From positions 620,001 through 684,000 of the forward strand of contig NZ_CP104143.1 of the NCBI RefSeq assembly GCF_025200715.1: a stretch of DNA of 64,000 nt, given 5' to 3'. How positions within the stretch are numbered: position 1 is the first letter of the stretch; each line of letters opens with the position of its first letter. Shown here piece by piece: positions 36,365 through 44,944 of this stretch. Made by a program: the position numbers and the translations under genes. The notes below the pieces were generated by a model. The model saw nothing but the letters and a program-made list of their open reading frames with translations. It ran no database searches and was not told the DNA's origin. The stretch comes from Rhizobium sullae (lineage in GTDB: Bacteria; Pseudomonadota; Alphaproteobacteria; Rhizobiales; Rhizobiaceae).

Positions 36365-38521
36365 ATGCTGAACGTAGCGCTCGAGACTTCAAGCGGCACC
36401 CCGCTCCAGACTTTCAAGGCTGCCTTCAAGTCAGTGGCTGCGTTCTATGGCCGGCCGAGCTCCGATACGGTTCTCTTCTCCGGCCTGCCGGACGAGATCA
36501 CCGAATCGCTCGAGCTCGACGACGTGGAGCAGATGGCCGAGCGCATCGGCCTTCAGGTCATCAGGCATCAGGAACGCGATTGCCGCCTGGGCAATTTCGA
36601 TTGCCCAGCCATCGTCTGCTTTGCCGATGGCGGCGTTCTTCCTCTATTGGAAGTGGCGGAGGATGGCTCCTATCTCATTGATATCGTTCCGATCGCCGGC
36701 GCCCCGATCAGATTGACGCGCGAGGAACTCGTTGCGCTGAAGCCCGCGATGGCCTTCGCTTTCACGCTCTATTACCAGAACGCTTCGGAAGAGGCGCTGG
36801 TCGGCAATGCGGTGGAGATCGAAAAGCGCCACTGGCTGGCGACGACGCTGATGCCCTACTGGCGCACCTATGTCCGCGTCATGGTGGCAGCGCTCTTCAT
36901 CAACCTGATTGCGCTTGGCTCGCCGCTCTTCACCATGAACGTCTATGACCGCGTGCTGCCCAACAAGGCGGTGGCGACGCTGTGGGTCCTCGCGGCAGGC
37001 ATCTCGCTTGCCTATATCTTTGATTTTTTGCTGAAAACGGCACGCTCGTCGCTGATCGATTACGCCGGCCGCAAGGCCGACCTCAGGCTTTCCCAGTTGA
37101 TCTTTGACAAGGTGCTGAACTCGACGCTGGAATCGCGCCCGCTGTCGACGGGCGAATATGCGAACCGCGTCACGCAATATGAGTTCGTCCGCGAATTCTT
37201 CACATCCAACACCATCGGCGTGCTGATCGACAGTCTCTTCGTCTTCATCTTTCTGGCAGTTATTTACCTGATTGCCGGCTGGCTGGTCGTCATCCCGGCC
37301 GCCGCCTTCGTGCTGTCGGTGGCGATCGGCCTTTGGGCGCAGGCGCAGATCGGCAAGCGCATGGCAACCGCCGCAAACGAAGCGTCCCGCCGCCAGTCGC
37401 TGCTCGTCGAGACCATCTCCACCATCGAGACGCTGAAGAGCCTTCGCGCCGAAGCGACGATGCTGCGCCGCTGGCAGGAACTCACCAAATATTCGAGCCG
37501 CACCAGCGAAGACATCAAGCATATCTCCACCAACGCCATCAACCTGACGACCTTCATTCAGCAGATGGTGAGCGTGCTGATCGTGATTGCCGGCACCTAT
37601 GAGTTCTCCGAGGGCCGCATCGCCATGGGTGCGATCGTCGCGACTGTGATGCTCGCCGGCCGCGCCGGCGCGCCGCTTGGCCAGATCGCCATGACGCTGG
37701 CGCGCTTCCGCCAGGCAACCATGTCGCTGCGCATCCTCGACAAGATCATGGAGCAGCCGGACGACCGGCCCTCTACGATCGGCTTCGTCAACCGTCAGAT
37801 CAAACAGGGCGGCTTCAGCTTCCAGAACGTCTCCTTCCAGTATCCGGGTTCGGATTATCCGGTCATCAATGGCCTGTCCTTCACTGTCAGGCCCGGCGAG
37901 AGGATCGGCATCATCGGCCGCATCGGTTCGGGCAAGACGACGCTCGGCCGTCTGCTCGACGGCCTTTTCTGCCCGTCCGCCGGCCGCATTTTGATCGATG
38001 GCGTCGATATCCGGCAGTATCACATGGCGGAGGTGCGCGCCGCCGTAGCGGTTGCGGGCCAGTCCTCCGATCTGTTTTCCGGCACTGTGAAGGAAAACCT
38101 GCTGATCGGCCGCGCCGACGCAACCGACGAGGAAATCCTTGAGGTCGCCCGCATGACCGGCGTCGATGAATTCGTCTCCAACCATCCGCGCGGCTTCGAC
38201 ATGCCGGTCGGTGAGCGGGGAACCAATCTGTCGAGCGGCCAGAAGCAGGCGCTGACGATAGCCCGCTTGCTTTTGACCAAGCCGAAGATCGTCTTCCTCG
38301 ACGAACCCTCGGGCGCGATGGACCTTGCGACCGAGCGTCATCTGATCTCTAGGCTGTCCGGCGCCTTCGGCCGCGAAACGACGCTTCTGATCGCGACGCA
38401 CCGCCACAGCATGTTGGAGCTTGTCGACCGCCTGATCGTTATCGACAAGGGCCGCATCGTCGCCGACGGTCCGAAGCAGGCCGTGATCGAGGCCATGCGC
38501 AAACCGGCGGGGCAGCAATGA
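36365..38521 (+). CDS. Type I secretion ABC exporter with C39-like domain (LapB-like)
   Basis: 718 residues. The first about 130 form a peptidase-C39-like domain without the catalytic Cys motif, a substrate-docking domain seen in RTX exporters. The membrane domain (about 160-430) has six hydrophobic segments. The ATPase has Walker A GRIGSGKTTLGRLL, signature NLSSGQKQALTIARLLL, Walker B KIVFLDEPSGAMDLA and the switch His in LLIATHRHSML. Powers export of the adhesin across the inner membrane. Starts 18 bases after the TolC gene; its stop overlaps the next start (ATGA). Confidence 0.94.
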   Translation: MLNVALETSSGTPLQTFKAAFKSVAAFYGRPSSDTVLFSGLPDEITESLELDDVEQMAERIGLQVIRHQERDCRLGNFDCPAIVCFADGGVLPLLEVAEDGSYLIDIVPIAGAPIRLTREELVALKPAMAFAFTLYYQNASEEALVGNAVEIEKRHWLATTLMPYWRTYVRVMVAALFINLIALGSPLFTMNVYDRVLPNKAVATLWVLAAGISLAYIFDFLLKTARSSLIDYAGRKADLRLSQLIFDKVLNSTLESRPLSTGEYANRVTQYEFVREFFTSNTIGVLIDSLFVFIFLAVIYLIAGWLVVIPAAAFVLSVAIGLWAQAQIGKRMATAANEASRRQSLLVETISTIETLKSLRAEATMLRRWQELTKYSSRTSEDIKHISTNAINLTTFIQQMVSVLIVIAGTYEFSEGRIAMGAIVATVMLAGRAGAPLGQIAMTLARFRQATMSLRILDKIMEQPDDRPSTIGFVNRQIKQGGFSFQNVSFQYPGSDYPVINGLSFTVRPGERIGIIGRIGSGKTTLGRLLDGLFCPSAGRILIDGVDIRQYHMAEVRAAVAVAGQSSDLFSGTVKENLLIGRADATDEEILEVARMTGVDEFVSNHPRGFDMPVGERGTNLSSGQKQALTIARLLLTKPKIVFLDEPSGAMDLATERHLISRLSGAFGRETTLLIATHRHSMLELVDRLIVIDKGRIVADGPKQAVIEAMRKPAGQQ

Positions 38522-39810
38522 GCGCGAACCGTCTCGACCATCCACCGTTTTTCGCCCGCGCCATCCTTGCGCTCTGCGCGCTGCTGATTGCAAGCTTCAT
38601 CGGCTGGGCGGCGATCGCCAGCGTCGATGAGATCGCCCGCGGCGAAGGCAAGGTCATTCCCGTTTCGAAAACCCAGATCATCCAGTCCTCCGAACCCGGC
38701 GTCGTCCAGCAGATTGCCGTGACGCTCGGCCAGGTCGTCCGCAAGGGCCAGCTTCTGGTCCAGCTCGACAATACCACGACCACCTCGACGCTCGGAGAAT
38801 CGGTCGCCAAGGCCCGCGCGCTCGGTGCCAAGGTCGCCAGGCTGAAGCTGGAGGAGGCGGGTCGGTACGAGATGCCTTATATCTGCCCGGAGGAGATTCT
38901 TGCCGTCGCCAAGGATGTCTGCAGCAACGAAGCGAGCCTCTTTGCTGCCGACCGCGCGAGCTACGAAAACAAGCTCGGCGTTCTCAAGGAGCGCGTCAAG
39001 CAGCGCGAAAACGAGCTCAACGAGGCGCATGCCAATATCGCCCGCCTGCAGGACAATATCGAGGGCGCGCAGCGCCAATACGACCTGATCAAGCCGCTCA
39101 GCGAAAAGAAGCTTGTGGCCCAAACCGAAATGCTGAAGGTCGAACGCGACCTGACGGACCAGCAGGGCCAGCTCAAGGTCTATCAGGAAAGCATTGATCG
39201 CCTGGAAGCCGCGGTGCAGGAGGCGACGCTCCAGCTCGGCGACTTGGCGCTTGAACTCCGCCAGCAGGCATTGACCGAGAAGGCGACGACGCTTGCAGAA
39301 CTCTCCGTCGTCGACGAAACGATCCGCGGTGCTTCCGACCGTGTCAAACGCACCGATATCCGCTCGCCGGTCGATGGCATCGTCAACACGCTGGAAGTCA
39401 ATACGATAGGTGCCTATGTCGATCCGGGCCGCGTCATCGCCGGCATCGTGCCGACTGCCGATACCTTGCTGATCGAAGCGAAGATTTCCCCGCGCGACGT
39501 CGCTTTCGTCCGTCGCGGTCAGCCGGCGATCGTCAAGATCACGGCCTATGATTTCTCGATCTTCGGCGGGCTTGAAGGTGTGGTGGAAAACATCTCGGCC
39601 GACAGCCTGGTCGAAAAGGAAAAAGGCGAGACCTACTACGTGGTGCAGGTGAAGACCGACACATCGGAGCTGGAGCGCGACGGCAAGCTCTATCCCATCA
39701 TTCCGGGCATGGTCGCCGCCGTCGAAATCATGACGGGCAACAAGACGGTCCTCAGCTACCTGCTGAAGCCGATCAACAAGGCGCGCTCCGAAGCGCTGAC
39801 GGAGCGGTGA
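38518..39810 (+). CDS. HlyD-family membrane-fusion protein of the type I secretion system (LapC-like)
   Basis: 430 residues. One N-terminal membrane helix (about 12-32: ILALCALLIASFIGWAAIA), a lipoyl-like half (GEGKVIPVSKTQIIQSSEPG), a long helical hairpin (about 95-265, heptads such as ERVKQRENELNEAHANIARL) and a beta-barrel C-terminus. DIRSPVDGIVNTLEVNTIGA and VEIMTGNKTVLSYLLKPI are typical closing motifs. Bridges the ABC exporter and the TolC channel. Translationally coupled on both sides: ATGA overlap upstream, and a 1-base gap downstream. Confidence 0.94.
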   Translation: MSANRLDHPPFFARAILALCALLIASFIGWAAIASVDEIARGEGKVIPVSKTQIIQSSEPGVVQQIAVTLGQVVRKGQLLVQLDNTTTTSTLGESVAKARALGAKVARLKLEEAGRYEMPYICPEEILAVAKDVCSNEASLFAADRASYENKLGVLKERVKQRENELNEAHANIARLQDNIEGAQRQYDLIKPLSEKKLVAQTEMLKVERDLTDQQGQLKVYQESIDRLEAAVQEATLQLGDLALELRQQALTEKATTLAELSVVDETIRGASDRVKRTDIRSPVDGIVNTLEVNTIGAYVDPGRVIAGIVPTADTLLIEAKISPRDVAFVRRGQPAIVKITAYDFSIFGGLEGVVENISADSLVEKEKGETYYVVQVKTDTSELERDGKLYPIIPGMVAAVEIMTGNKTVLSYLLKPINKARSEALTER

Positions 39811-39811
39811 G

Positions 39812-40471
39812 ATGCTGATTTCCAAACCCCGCGCGACCGATCTGACGAAGGCTGAACCCGCCGACGAGCCGCTGCCGGTTATCGGCGCGGAGGAAATCGA
39901 GCCGCGCTTCCGGGCCGTCGTCGGCCGGGCAGGTGAGCGCCGCGGCATCCGCCTGGAGCGCATCTATTGGGACGGCCTGGGCCGCATGTCCTCCGCTGGC
40001 AAGATGACGACCGCCGATCTGGTGCAATATACGGCGTCGCAGATGCCGGAATCCGGCAATCTCGCCTCGCTGCTGCGCGTTCTCAGTCTGAAATGGGCGC
40101 TGCGCCGCCTGGACGCCGTCGAGGACATAGCCTCGATGACGAACCTCAATGCCGTCATCCAGGCGTCGCCATCGCCGGCGATCCTGCTTACCCACGACAA
40201 GAGGATCCAGTATTTCAACGATCCGTTTCTCTCGATGCTGCGCCAGCGCCTGCCCATGGGTGATACGGCGCAATTGACTAAGAGCCTGCGCTTTTCCGTC
40301 GACACGCAAATCGAGCAGGCGATCACGACGCTGAACCTGAACCGCGGCAAGACGCTGAACACCGGCTTCAGCATCGGTGTCGGCACGCAGTCGATGCGGG
40401 GCCAGATCAATCTCGCCCTGGCGCCGACGCACGAAAAGTCGATGCTGATCGGCTACATCTCCCGCTACTGA
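39812..40471 (+). CDS. Ribbon-helix-helix plus PAS-like protein encoded with the adhesin exporter
   Basis: 219 residues, coupled to the adaptor gene with a 1-base gap. Residues about 44-75 (RRGIRLERIYWDGLGRMSSA, then GKMTTADLVQY) match a ribbon-helix-helix DNA-binding unit of the RHH_4 kind. Residues about 105-160 (NLNAVIQASPSPAILLTHDK, RIQYFNDPFLSMLRQRL) look like a PAS sensor fold. No membrane segment. The position suggests a regulator of adhesin expression or export, but that is inference from context. I know of no named family with this architecture; a diverged PAS fold is the least certain part. Confidence 0.7.
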   Translation: MLISKPRATDLTKAEPADEPLPVIGAEEIEPRFRAVVGRAGERRGIRLERIYWDGLGRMSSAGKMTTADLVQYTASQMPESGNLASLLRVLSLKWALRRLDAVEDIASMTNLNAVIQASPSPAILLTHDKRIQYFNDPFLSMLRQRLPMGDTAQLTKSLRFSVDTQIEQAITTLNLNRGKTLNTGFSIGVGTQSMRGQINLALAPTHEKSMLIGYISRY

Positions 40472-40482
40472 CTGACGCATGA

Positions 40483-40509
40483 AAGGCGGCCGCATCGCGC
40501 GACCGCCTT
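40483..40509. terminator. Hairpin between the RHH/PAS gene and the convergent protease gene
   Basis: AAGGCGG and CCGCCTT arms with an inner CGC/GCG pair, 11 bases past one stop and 24 before the other. Likely a bidirectional terminator. Confidence 0.55.
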
Positions 40510-40533
40510 GAACATCACGCGTTTTGGCTTGTC

Positions 40534-41508
40534 TCAGTACGCCGCGCCTTCGCCCGGTGCGACCTTCTCCAGCGGAATGCGGGAAGCGACCTGCTTGTTG
40601 CCGGCACGCAGCCCATGCAGATATCCCTTGCCACGGGCGATGGAGAAAAGCGGCTGGTAGTCGGGCAGGCGGTTGTCGGGCAGCACCTGATCGCGCATAT
40701 TGTCGAGAATGAAGTAGTTGCCGTTGACCTCGACCGAAAGCACCGCGTGATAGAACTGGCGCTTCTGGTCAAACAGCACGACGATCGACATGTCCTTCAT
40801 GTCGACGCCTTCGGCGCGAAGTGCCGCCATCTTCAGGATCGCGAAATCCTCGCAGTCGCCCGCTTGGCGGGCAAGCGTCTCGGAAGGCGTCGCCCAGTAG
40901 TCCGCCGTCTGATAGGTGTCGGCGTCCCGGCGGTAGCGGATCGCGCGATTGACTGCCACATTCACCGCATTCAGCTTGTCGCGGATCGAAGCGTGCCCGG
41001 TCTTGTCGAGCGTCGCCTTGACGACCTCAGCCGCATCCGAACAACCCTTTGCGCCGCACTTGATGGCCGCGCCGCTCGCCATTTCCGCCAGCGAAGGCGC
41101 GAAGCGCTTGACCGCGGCAAGCCGCTTGAACGGAATGGTGACGGAGCCGAAGACAGCATCATTCGAAGGGACCGCCTTGCGCGGCACACCCGGCTTGATG
41201 GAGGCGGTCGTCTCCGCGGTAAACGACGCAGTCTCCGCCTGCGGCAATTGCGTCACGGCGGCAAGATTAATCCTCTGAACGGCGCTCGAAACGTCGCTGG
41301 CGGCCGTTCTGAGGAGATTGAAAACGCCTGCCATGCTGCCTGCCTGTGCTAGCGTGTAAATAGTATTGGTCGCCAGTATTGATGTATATGACGTCGCGCT
41401 GATCTGCATTTCTGGCATTTGTGCCGCAACATTCGAGCTGAGAAGCAATGGTGCGAAAGATGATAAAGTAAAAGACGCGAGTATTTTTGCTTTTGTGCTG
41501 CGCTTCAT
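40534..41508 (-). CDS. Periplasmic transglutaminase-like cysteine protease (BTLCP family, LapG-like)
   Basis: 324 residues with a Sec signal peptide (MKRSTKAKILASFTLSSFAP, ending VAAQ). The BTLCP (PF06035-type) catalytic triad is visible: C219 in QAGDCEDFAI, H254 in FYHAVLSVEV and D269 in YFILDNMRD; W in ADYWATPSETLA is also conserved. LapG enzymes cut LapA adhesins after a di-alanine motif, releasing them from the cell surface, and are inhibited by c-di-GMP-bound LapD. It converges with the adhesin exporter operon. The N-terminal about 110 residues before the domain are longer than in typical LapG. ATG at 41508 fits the signal peptide, with GGGGAG upstream. Confidence 0.87.
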   Translation of the reverse strand: MKRSTKAKILASFTLSSFAPLLLSSNVAAQMPEMQISATSYTSILATNTIYTLAQAGSMAGVFNLLRTAASDVSSAVQRINLAAVTQLPQAETASFTAETTASIKPGVPRKAVPSNDAVFGSVTIPFKRLAAVKRFAPSLAEMASGAAIKCGAKGCSDAAEVVKATLDKTGHASIRDKLNAVNVAVNRAIRYRRDADTYQTADYWATPSETLARQAGDCEDFAILKMAALRAEGVDMKDMSIVVLFDQKRQFYHAVLSVEVNGNYFILDNMRDQVLPDNRLPDYQPLFSIARGKGYLHGLRAGNKQVASRIPLEKVAPGEGAAY

Positions 41509-41736
41509 CAGTTTAGTTCTCCCCGTGTGAGAGAAATGTACCCAATAGCTATAAATATGCAGTTTGGAAGCGTGGGTAATCCAAGTATAAATCTTCCGTT
41601 CAAAGGCGCGTAAAACTTTAGCTTTGCCGTCAACCAAGTTTGGGGGAAGGGTTTGATTTTCGCCTGCGCCCGGTGCAGAAATAAGCGCCGTCTAAAAGGC
41701 CGCAAAAGGCCGGGATGCCGCATTTCGGGGGAAACA

Positions 41737-42972
41737 GTGATATCGCATTCAAAGCTACGGACCGAACCATCGTATGGTTTATGCGGCAGGCTCGCTGACG
41801 CGCTTTCGGTCGCCTTGTCTGCACCCCGGCGCCTGTCCCACACACTGCCGCTGCTGATTTTCCTTACCGCCGCCGCAGGCTGCCAGTCGGGTGCGGATGG
41901 GCTGGGCACGGCGAAGAATACCGACATCAAGGCGCCGTCGAGCAAGGTCGAAGAGACCTTCGGCGAGACCGGTACGGAGGTCACGCTGCTGCTGCCTAGA
42001 GGCGCGAGCGGTGTTTACGAGGGTGCCGCCCGCGATGTGCGCGACGGCGCAGCTCTCAGTGTCGGCGAACTCGGCAACGGTCAGGTTTTTGTCAAGGTCA
42101 TCGATGTTTCGGGCGGCGCGGGTGCGGTGCCTGCCGCCGTGAGCGCCGCCAAGGCGCGCAATTCAGCGCTGCTCATCAGCTATGCTCCGCCCGCCGTCAC
42201 CTCAGCGATTGCCGCCATGCCCTCCGATCAGCGTCCGCCGCTGGTCAACCTTGGCGACGACGTTCCGGCAACTGCCGGCAATGTCTACAACTTCGCCTCG
42301 GACGAGCTCGACAGCGCGCTTGAAGGCATCCGTACGGCGGCTACGGGCGGGCACAAGAAGGTGATGGTTTTCGCCCCGAGGGACTTTCCGCCGACCTATG
42401 AGATGCGGCTTGCCGACGCCATCCGCGCTGGCGGCACCTATGCCGGGACCGCGCGCTACGATCTCAGCGATGCAGCCGCTGCCGATGCCGTGCAGAAGTC
42501 GAAGGCCCAGCTTCAGCAGGCCGATACGGTCGTCATCCTCGGCAAGAGCGTCATCGTGCCGACGGTTGCCGGTGCGATCAAGGCGAGCGGCCAGGGCAAT
42601 CTCGTTCTCATCGGCACCAGCGCCTGGCCGTCTCAGGCCTATGCAGACCCCGCTGTCGCGGGCGCCACGATCGCCATGGTCGAGCCGGACGATGCCAGCC
42701 TGATCGCCGACCGCTACAAGCGCCACCATGGCCGCACGCTGTCCACGGACGCCGCCTACGGCTACGACGCCATCGCCATCGCCGCAGGTATCATCCGCGT
42801 CAAGGGCCCGGCGGGCGTGACGGCCGAGAACCTGACGATGAAGACCGGCTTCCGCGGCGTGACCGGGCTCTTCCGCCTGAGCCCGGGCGGCAATGTCGAA
42901 CGCAAGCTCAGCCTCTTCACGATCACCGGCGGCAAGCTGAACCTGCTGGGCGCTGCGCCGAAGGCGTTTTAA
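41737..42972 (+). CDS. Periplasmic-binding-fold lipoprotein (LppC/Leu-Ile-Val-binding-like)
   Basis: 411 residues. A basic N-terminus is followed by a hydrophobic stretch and lipobox TAAAGC. The rest resembles type-I periplasmic-binding proteins and LppC/LpoA-type penicillin-binding-protein activators: TEVTLLLPRGASGVYEGAAR, VVILGKSVIVPTVAGAI, YGYDAIAIAAGIIR. Ligand unknown. I chose GTG at 41737, preceded by GGGGG 6 bases upstream, over the frame from 41653, which adds a Cys/Arg-rich segment with no signal. Divergent from the LapG-like gene. Confidence 0.83.
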   Translation: MISHSKLRTEPSYGLCGRLADALSVALSAPRRLSHTLPLLIFLTAAAGCQSGADGLGTAKNTDIKAPSSKVEETFGETGTEVTLLLPRGASGVYEGAARDVRDGAALSVGELGNGQVFVKVIDVSGGAGAVPAAVSAAKARNSALLISYAPPAVTSAIAAMPSDQRPPLVNLGDDVPATAGNVYNFASDELDSALEGIRTAATGGHKKVMVFAPRDFPPTYEMRLADAIRAGGTYAGTARYDLSDAAAADAVQKSKAQLQQADTVVILGKSVIVPTVAGAIKASGQGNLVLIGTSAWPSQAYADPAVAGATIAMVEPDDASLIADRYKRHHGRTLSTDAAYGYDAIAIAAGIIRVKGPAGVTAENLTMKTGFRGVTGLFRLSPGGNVERKLSLFTITGGKLNLLGAAPKAF

Positions 42973-42990
42973 AATGGCTCTTTTGTTCCA

Positions 42991-43021
42991 CTCCACTCCT
43001 GTGACGAGCACAGGAATGGAG
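42991..43021. repeat. TTCCTGTG-type hairpin element, copy 1
   Basis: CTCCACTCCTGTG, loop ACGAG, CACAGGAATGGAG: 13-bp arms with one mismatch. The same stem sequence recurs at 50945-50981. Here it abuts a RIME-like element. Confidence 0.6.
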
Positions 43022-43040
43022 GCGGAAGTAGCGGTTTGCT

Positions 43041-43100
43041 GCCCCCTCATCCCTTCTCCCCGGCGGGGAGAAGGTGGCCCAAAGGGTCGGATGAGGGGGC
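43041..43100. repeat. RIME-like palindromic intergenic mosaic element, copy C
   Basis: Nested palindrome: outer arms GCCCCCTCATCC (43041-43052) and GGATGAGGGGGC (43089-43100), inner arms CCTTCTCCCCG and CGGGGAGAAGG (43052-43074). The clearest copy in the window. Lies between the convergent lipoprotein and ABC-F genes. Confidence 0.75.
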
Positions 43101-43174
43101 CGCACTGCACGACCTCTCCTCACTTGGCCACGGAGGGGTAAGCGGATAACCACGTCCCGCAACCCACGCGCCAA

Positions 43175-44698
43175 TCACCGCCCGCCCGCCGAGGCGAAGA
43201 ACCCCTCCGGGCTCTCCACCTCCACCAGCTTCCGCTTCTCGATCAGCCAGAAGCGGTTGCCGACGGCGCGCACGAAGCTGCGGTCGTGAGAAACGAGCAG
43301 GCAACTTGCCTGATGCGCCATCAGCTCGCCTTCCAGCGCTTCCTGCCCGTTGATGTCGAGATGGTTGGTGGGCTCATCGAGCAGGTAGAAGTTCGGGTTG
43401 GAGAGCCGGAGCACCAGCATGCCGAGCCGCGCCTTCTGCCCACCGGAGAGCTGGCCGATGGGGCGGCCCTGCATCTCGATCGACATGCCGGCACCGGCCA
43501 AAAGCCCGCGTGCCCGCTGATCGCCGACGTCGAAGCGGCGGATAATCGTTTCCAACGGCGTATCGGCATCGCTGAGATCGGCAAGCGCCTGGTCGCCGTA
43601 GCCGAGCGCGAGCGACGGCGTGGCCTTGATGCCGTTCTCGGCGGTTTGCGGGTTGGCGATCGCCTTGCGTAGCATCGCGATCAGCCGCGTCTTGCCGGCG
43701 CCGTTTTCGCCGAGCAGCACGATCCGGTCTCCCTGGCAGATGAACTGCTTGCCGGTCTTGAAGAGCAGCGTGCCGTCCGGCGTCCCAACCGCCGCATCGT
43801 CCAGCGTCACCAGCACCTTGGCATGCGTGCCGCGATTGGCGAGCTTGATGGCGCCGGCCGAGCGCTCCAGATGCGCCGGTTTCGCCGCGTCTTCAAGCTT
43901 ATCCGCCCGCTGCTTCAGCTGCTTGGTCTTCACCACCAGAAGGTCGCTGCCGGAATTGATGCCGATATTGTTGAGCTTCGCCGCTTGCTTGCGCAGCTGC
44001 TCGGCCGTCTTCATATCGCGCTCGTAGCGGCGCGCGTCCGCCGCGTCGAACTCATCGATCGCAACCCGCGCCCGGGAATAGGGCAGGGCGAAGAGCTGCG
44101 ATTGCTCCGGACGCAGAAAGAGCGTGCGGTTCGTCACGGCGTCGAGGAAGGCGCGGTCGTGGCTGGCAAGGATCACCGGCACGTCGCGAGGGAGCGCGTT
44201 CAGCCATTCCTCCAGCCGCGCGATCTTGCCGAGATCGAGATGGTTGGTCGGCTCGTCGAGCATCAAGAGGTCCGGCTCGGTAACCCAGACCCGGGCAAGC
44301 ATCGCCAGCCGCTGCCACCCGCCGCTGAGGGCGGCGAGCGAACGCTGGCGCAACTCCTCCGGCACCTCGAACGAATCCAGCACCACATCGACGCGCCAGC
44401 TCTCGGTTTCCACCTGCTCCGGAGAGAGTGCATCGAGAACGGCGTCATAAAAGGTCCTGGCGAAAAGGGCAGGCGGCACGTTCTGCTCGACATAGCCGAC
44501 GGTCAGCCCGCGCGCCCTGGTGATGTCGCCTTCCGTCGCATCGAGCGTGTCGGCGATGCAGCGGAAAAGCGTCGATTTCCCGCGGCCGTTGGCGGCCACG
44601 ATGCCGATCCGGTCGCCTGCATTGACGACGAGGTTGAGCCTGGAAAACAGCGGGTTCGACAGCGTGATGCCGAGGTTGCGGATATTGAGAAGGGTCAT
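43175..44698 (-). CDS. ABC-F family ATPase (ribosome-acting)
   Basis: 507 residues: two ABC domains on one chain and no membrane segments, the ABC-F plan. Domain 1 has AANGRGKSTLFRCI, signature LAALSGGWQRLAM and Walker B LLMLDEPTNHLDLG; domain 2 has LGENGAGKTRLIAML, LSGGQKARLGML and YLLDEPTNHLDING. The inter-domain linker, with KTKQLKQRADKLEDA after a helix, is the element that reaches the ribosomal peptidyl-transferase centre. ABC-F proteins either help translation or protect ribosomes from antibiotics; sequence alone does not settle which. A 24-codon leader ORF precedes it (separate entry). Confidence 0.92.
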   Translation of the reverse strand: MTLLNIRNLGITLSNPLFSRLNLVVNAGDRIGIVAANGRGKSTLFRCIADTLDATEGDITRARGLTVGYVEQNVPPALFARTFYDAVLDALSPEQVETESWRVDVVLDSFEVPEELRQRSLAALSGGWQRLAMLARVWVTEPDLLMLDEPTNHLDLGKIARLEEWLNALPRDVPVILASHDRAFLDAVTNRTLFLRPEQSQLFALPYSRARVAIDEFDAADARRYERDMKTAEQLRKQAAKLNNIGINSGSDLLVVKTKQLKQRADKLEDAAKPAHLERSAGAIKLANRGTHAKVLVTLDDAAVGTPDGTLLFKTGKQFICQGDRIVLLGENGAGKTRLIAMLRKAIANPQTAENGIKATPSLALGYGDQALADLSDADTPLETIIRRFDVGDQRARGLLAGAGMSIEMQGRPIGQLSGGQKARLGMLVLRLSNPNFYLLDEPTNHLDINGQEALEGELMAHQASCLLVSHDRSFVRAVGNRFWLIEKRKLVEVESPEGFFASAGGR

Positions 44699-44869
44699 AC
44701 TCGTTCTCTGGTCTTGACCGCGCGATCATCCATCGAGGGCTCTTGGGCCATCATCGATGCGATGCATCAGCGGTGGATCTGAAATCGCAGCCGCTCAAGC
44801 GATAAAGCTTGGCGCTGCTGGCCACAAAGGGCGGACCAGGAAGAGAGTTTGGCGAGAAACGGTCTCTGG

Positions 44870-44944
44870 TCAGCCCTGCAAACGCATTTGCAGGGCGTTG
44901 ACGGGGCCACGCTGCCGGTTGAACCGGAAACAGTAATTTTGCAC
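44870..44944 (-). CDS. 24-residue leader peptide upstream of the ABC-F gene
   Basis: Starts GTG at 44944 with AAAGGAGGG 4 bases upstream, a near-perfect Shine-Dalgarno, and encodes MQNYCFRFNRQRGPVNALQM plus four more residues. The last ten codons overlap a 10-bp hairpin (see next entry). A candidate -35 TTGCAT (45004-44999) and -10 TATTTC (44981-44976), 17 bases apart, would place the transcript start about 25 bases upstream. The ABC-F start is 171 bases downstream. Leader peptides with attenuator hairpins are a known way antibiotic-resistance ABC-F genes are induced by ribosome-stalling drugs. Whether this one works so is inference. Confidence 0.6.
   Translation of the reverse strand: MQNYCFRFNRQRGPVNALQMRLQG
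44873..44896 (-). promoter_or_regulatory. Attenuator-like hairpin at the end of the leader ORF
   Basis: GCCCTGCAAA and TTTGCAGGGC, 10-bp perfect arms around a 4-base loop, wholly inside the last codons of the leader ORF. A ribosome stalled upstream would leave it free to form; a ribosome reading through would melt it. A second possible stem pairs GACCAG just after the leader stop with CTGGTC about 30 bases on. Confidence 0.5.

Noticed and set aside
36644..39963. Long minus-strand frames under the secretion genes
   Set aside because: No domains, compositional shadows of clearly recognised plus-strand genes.
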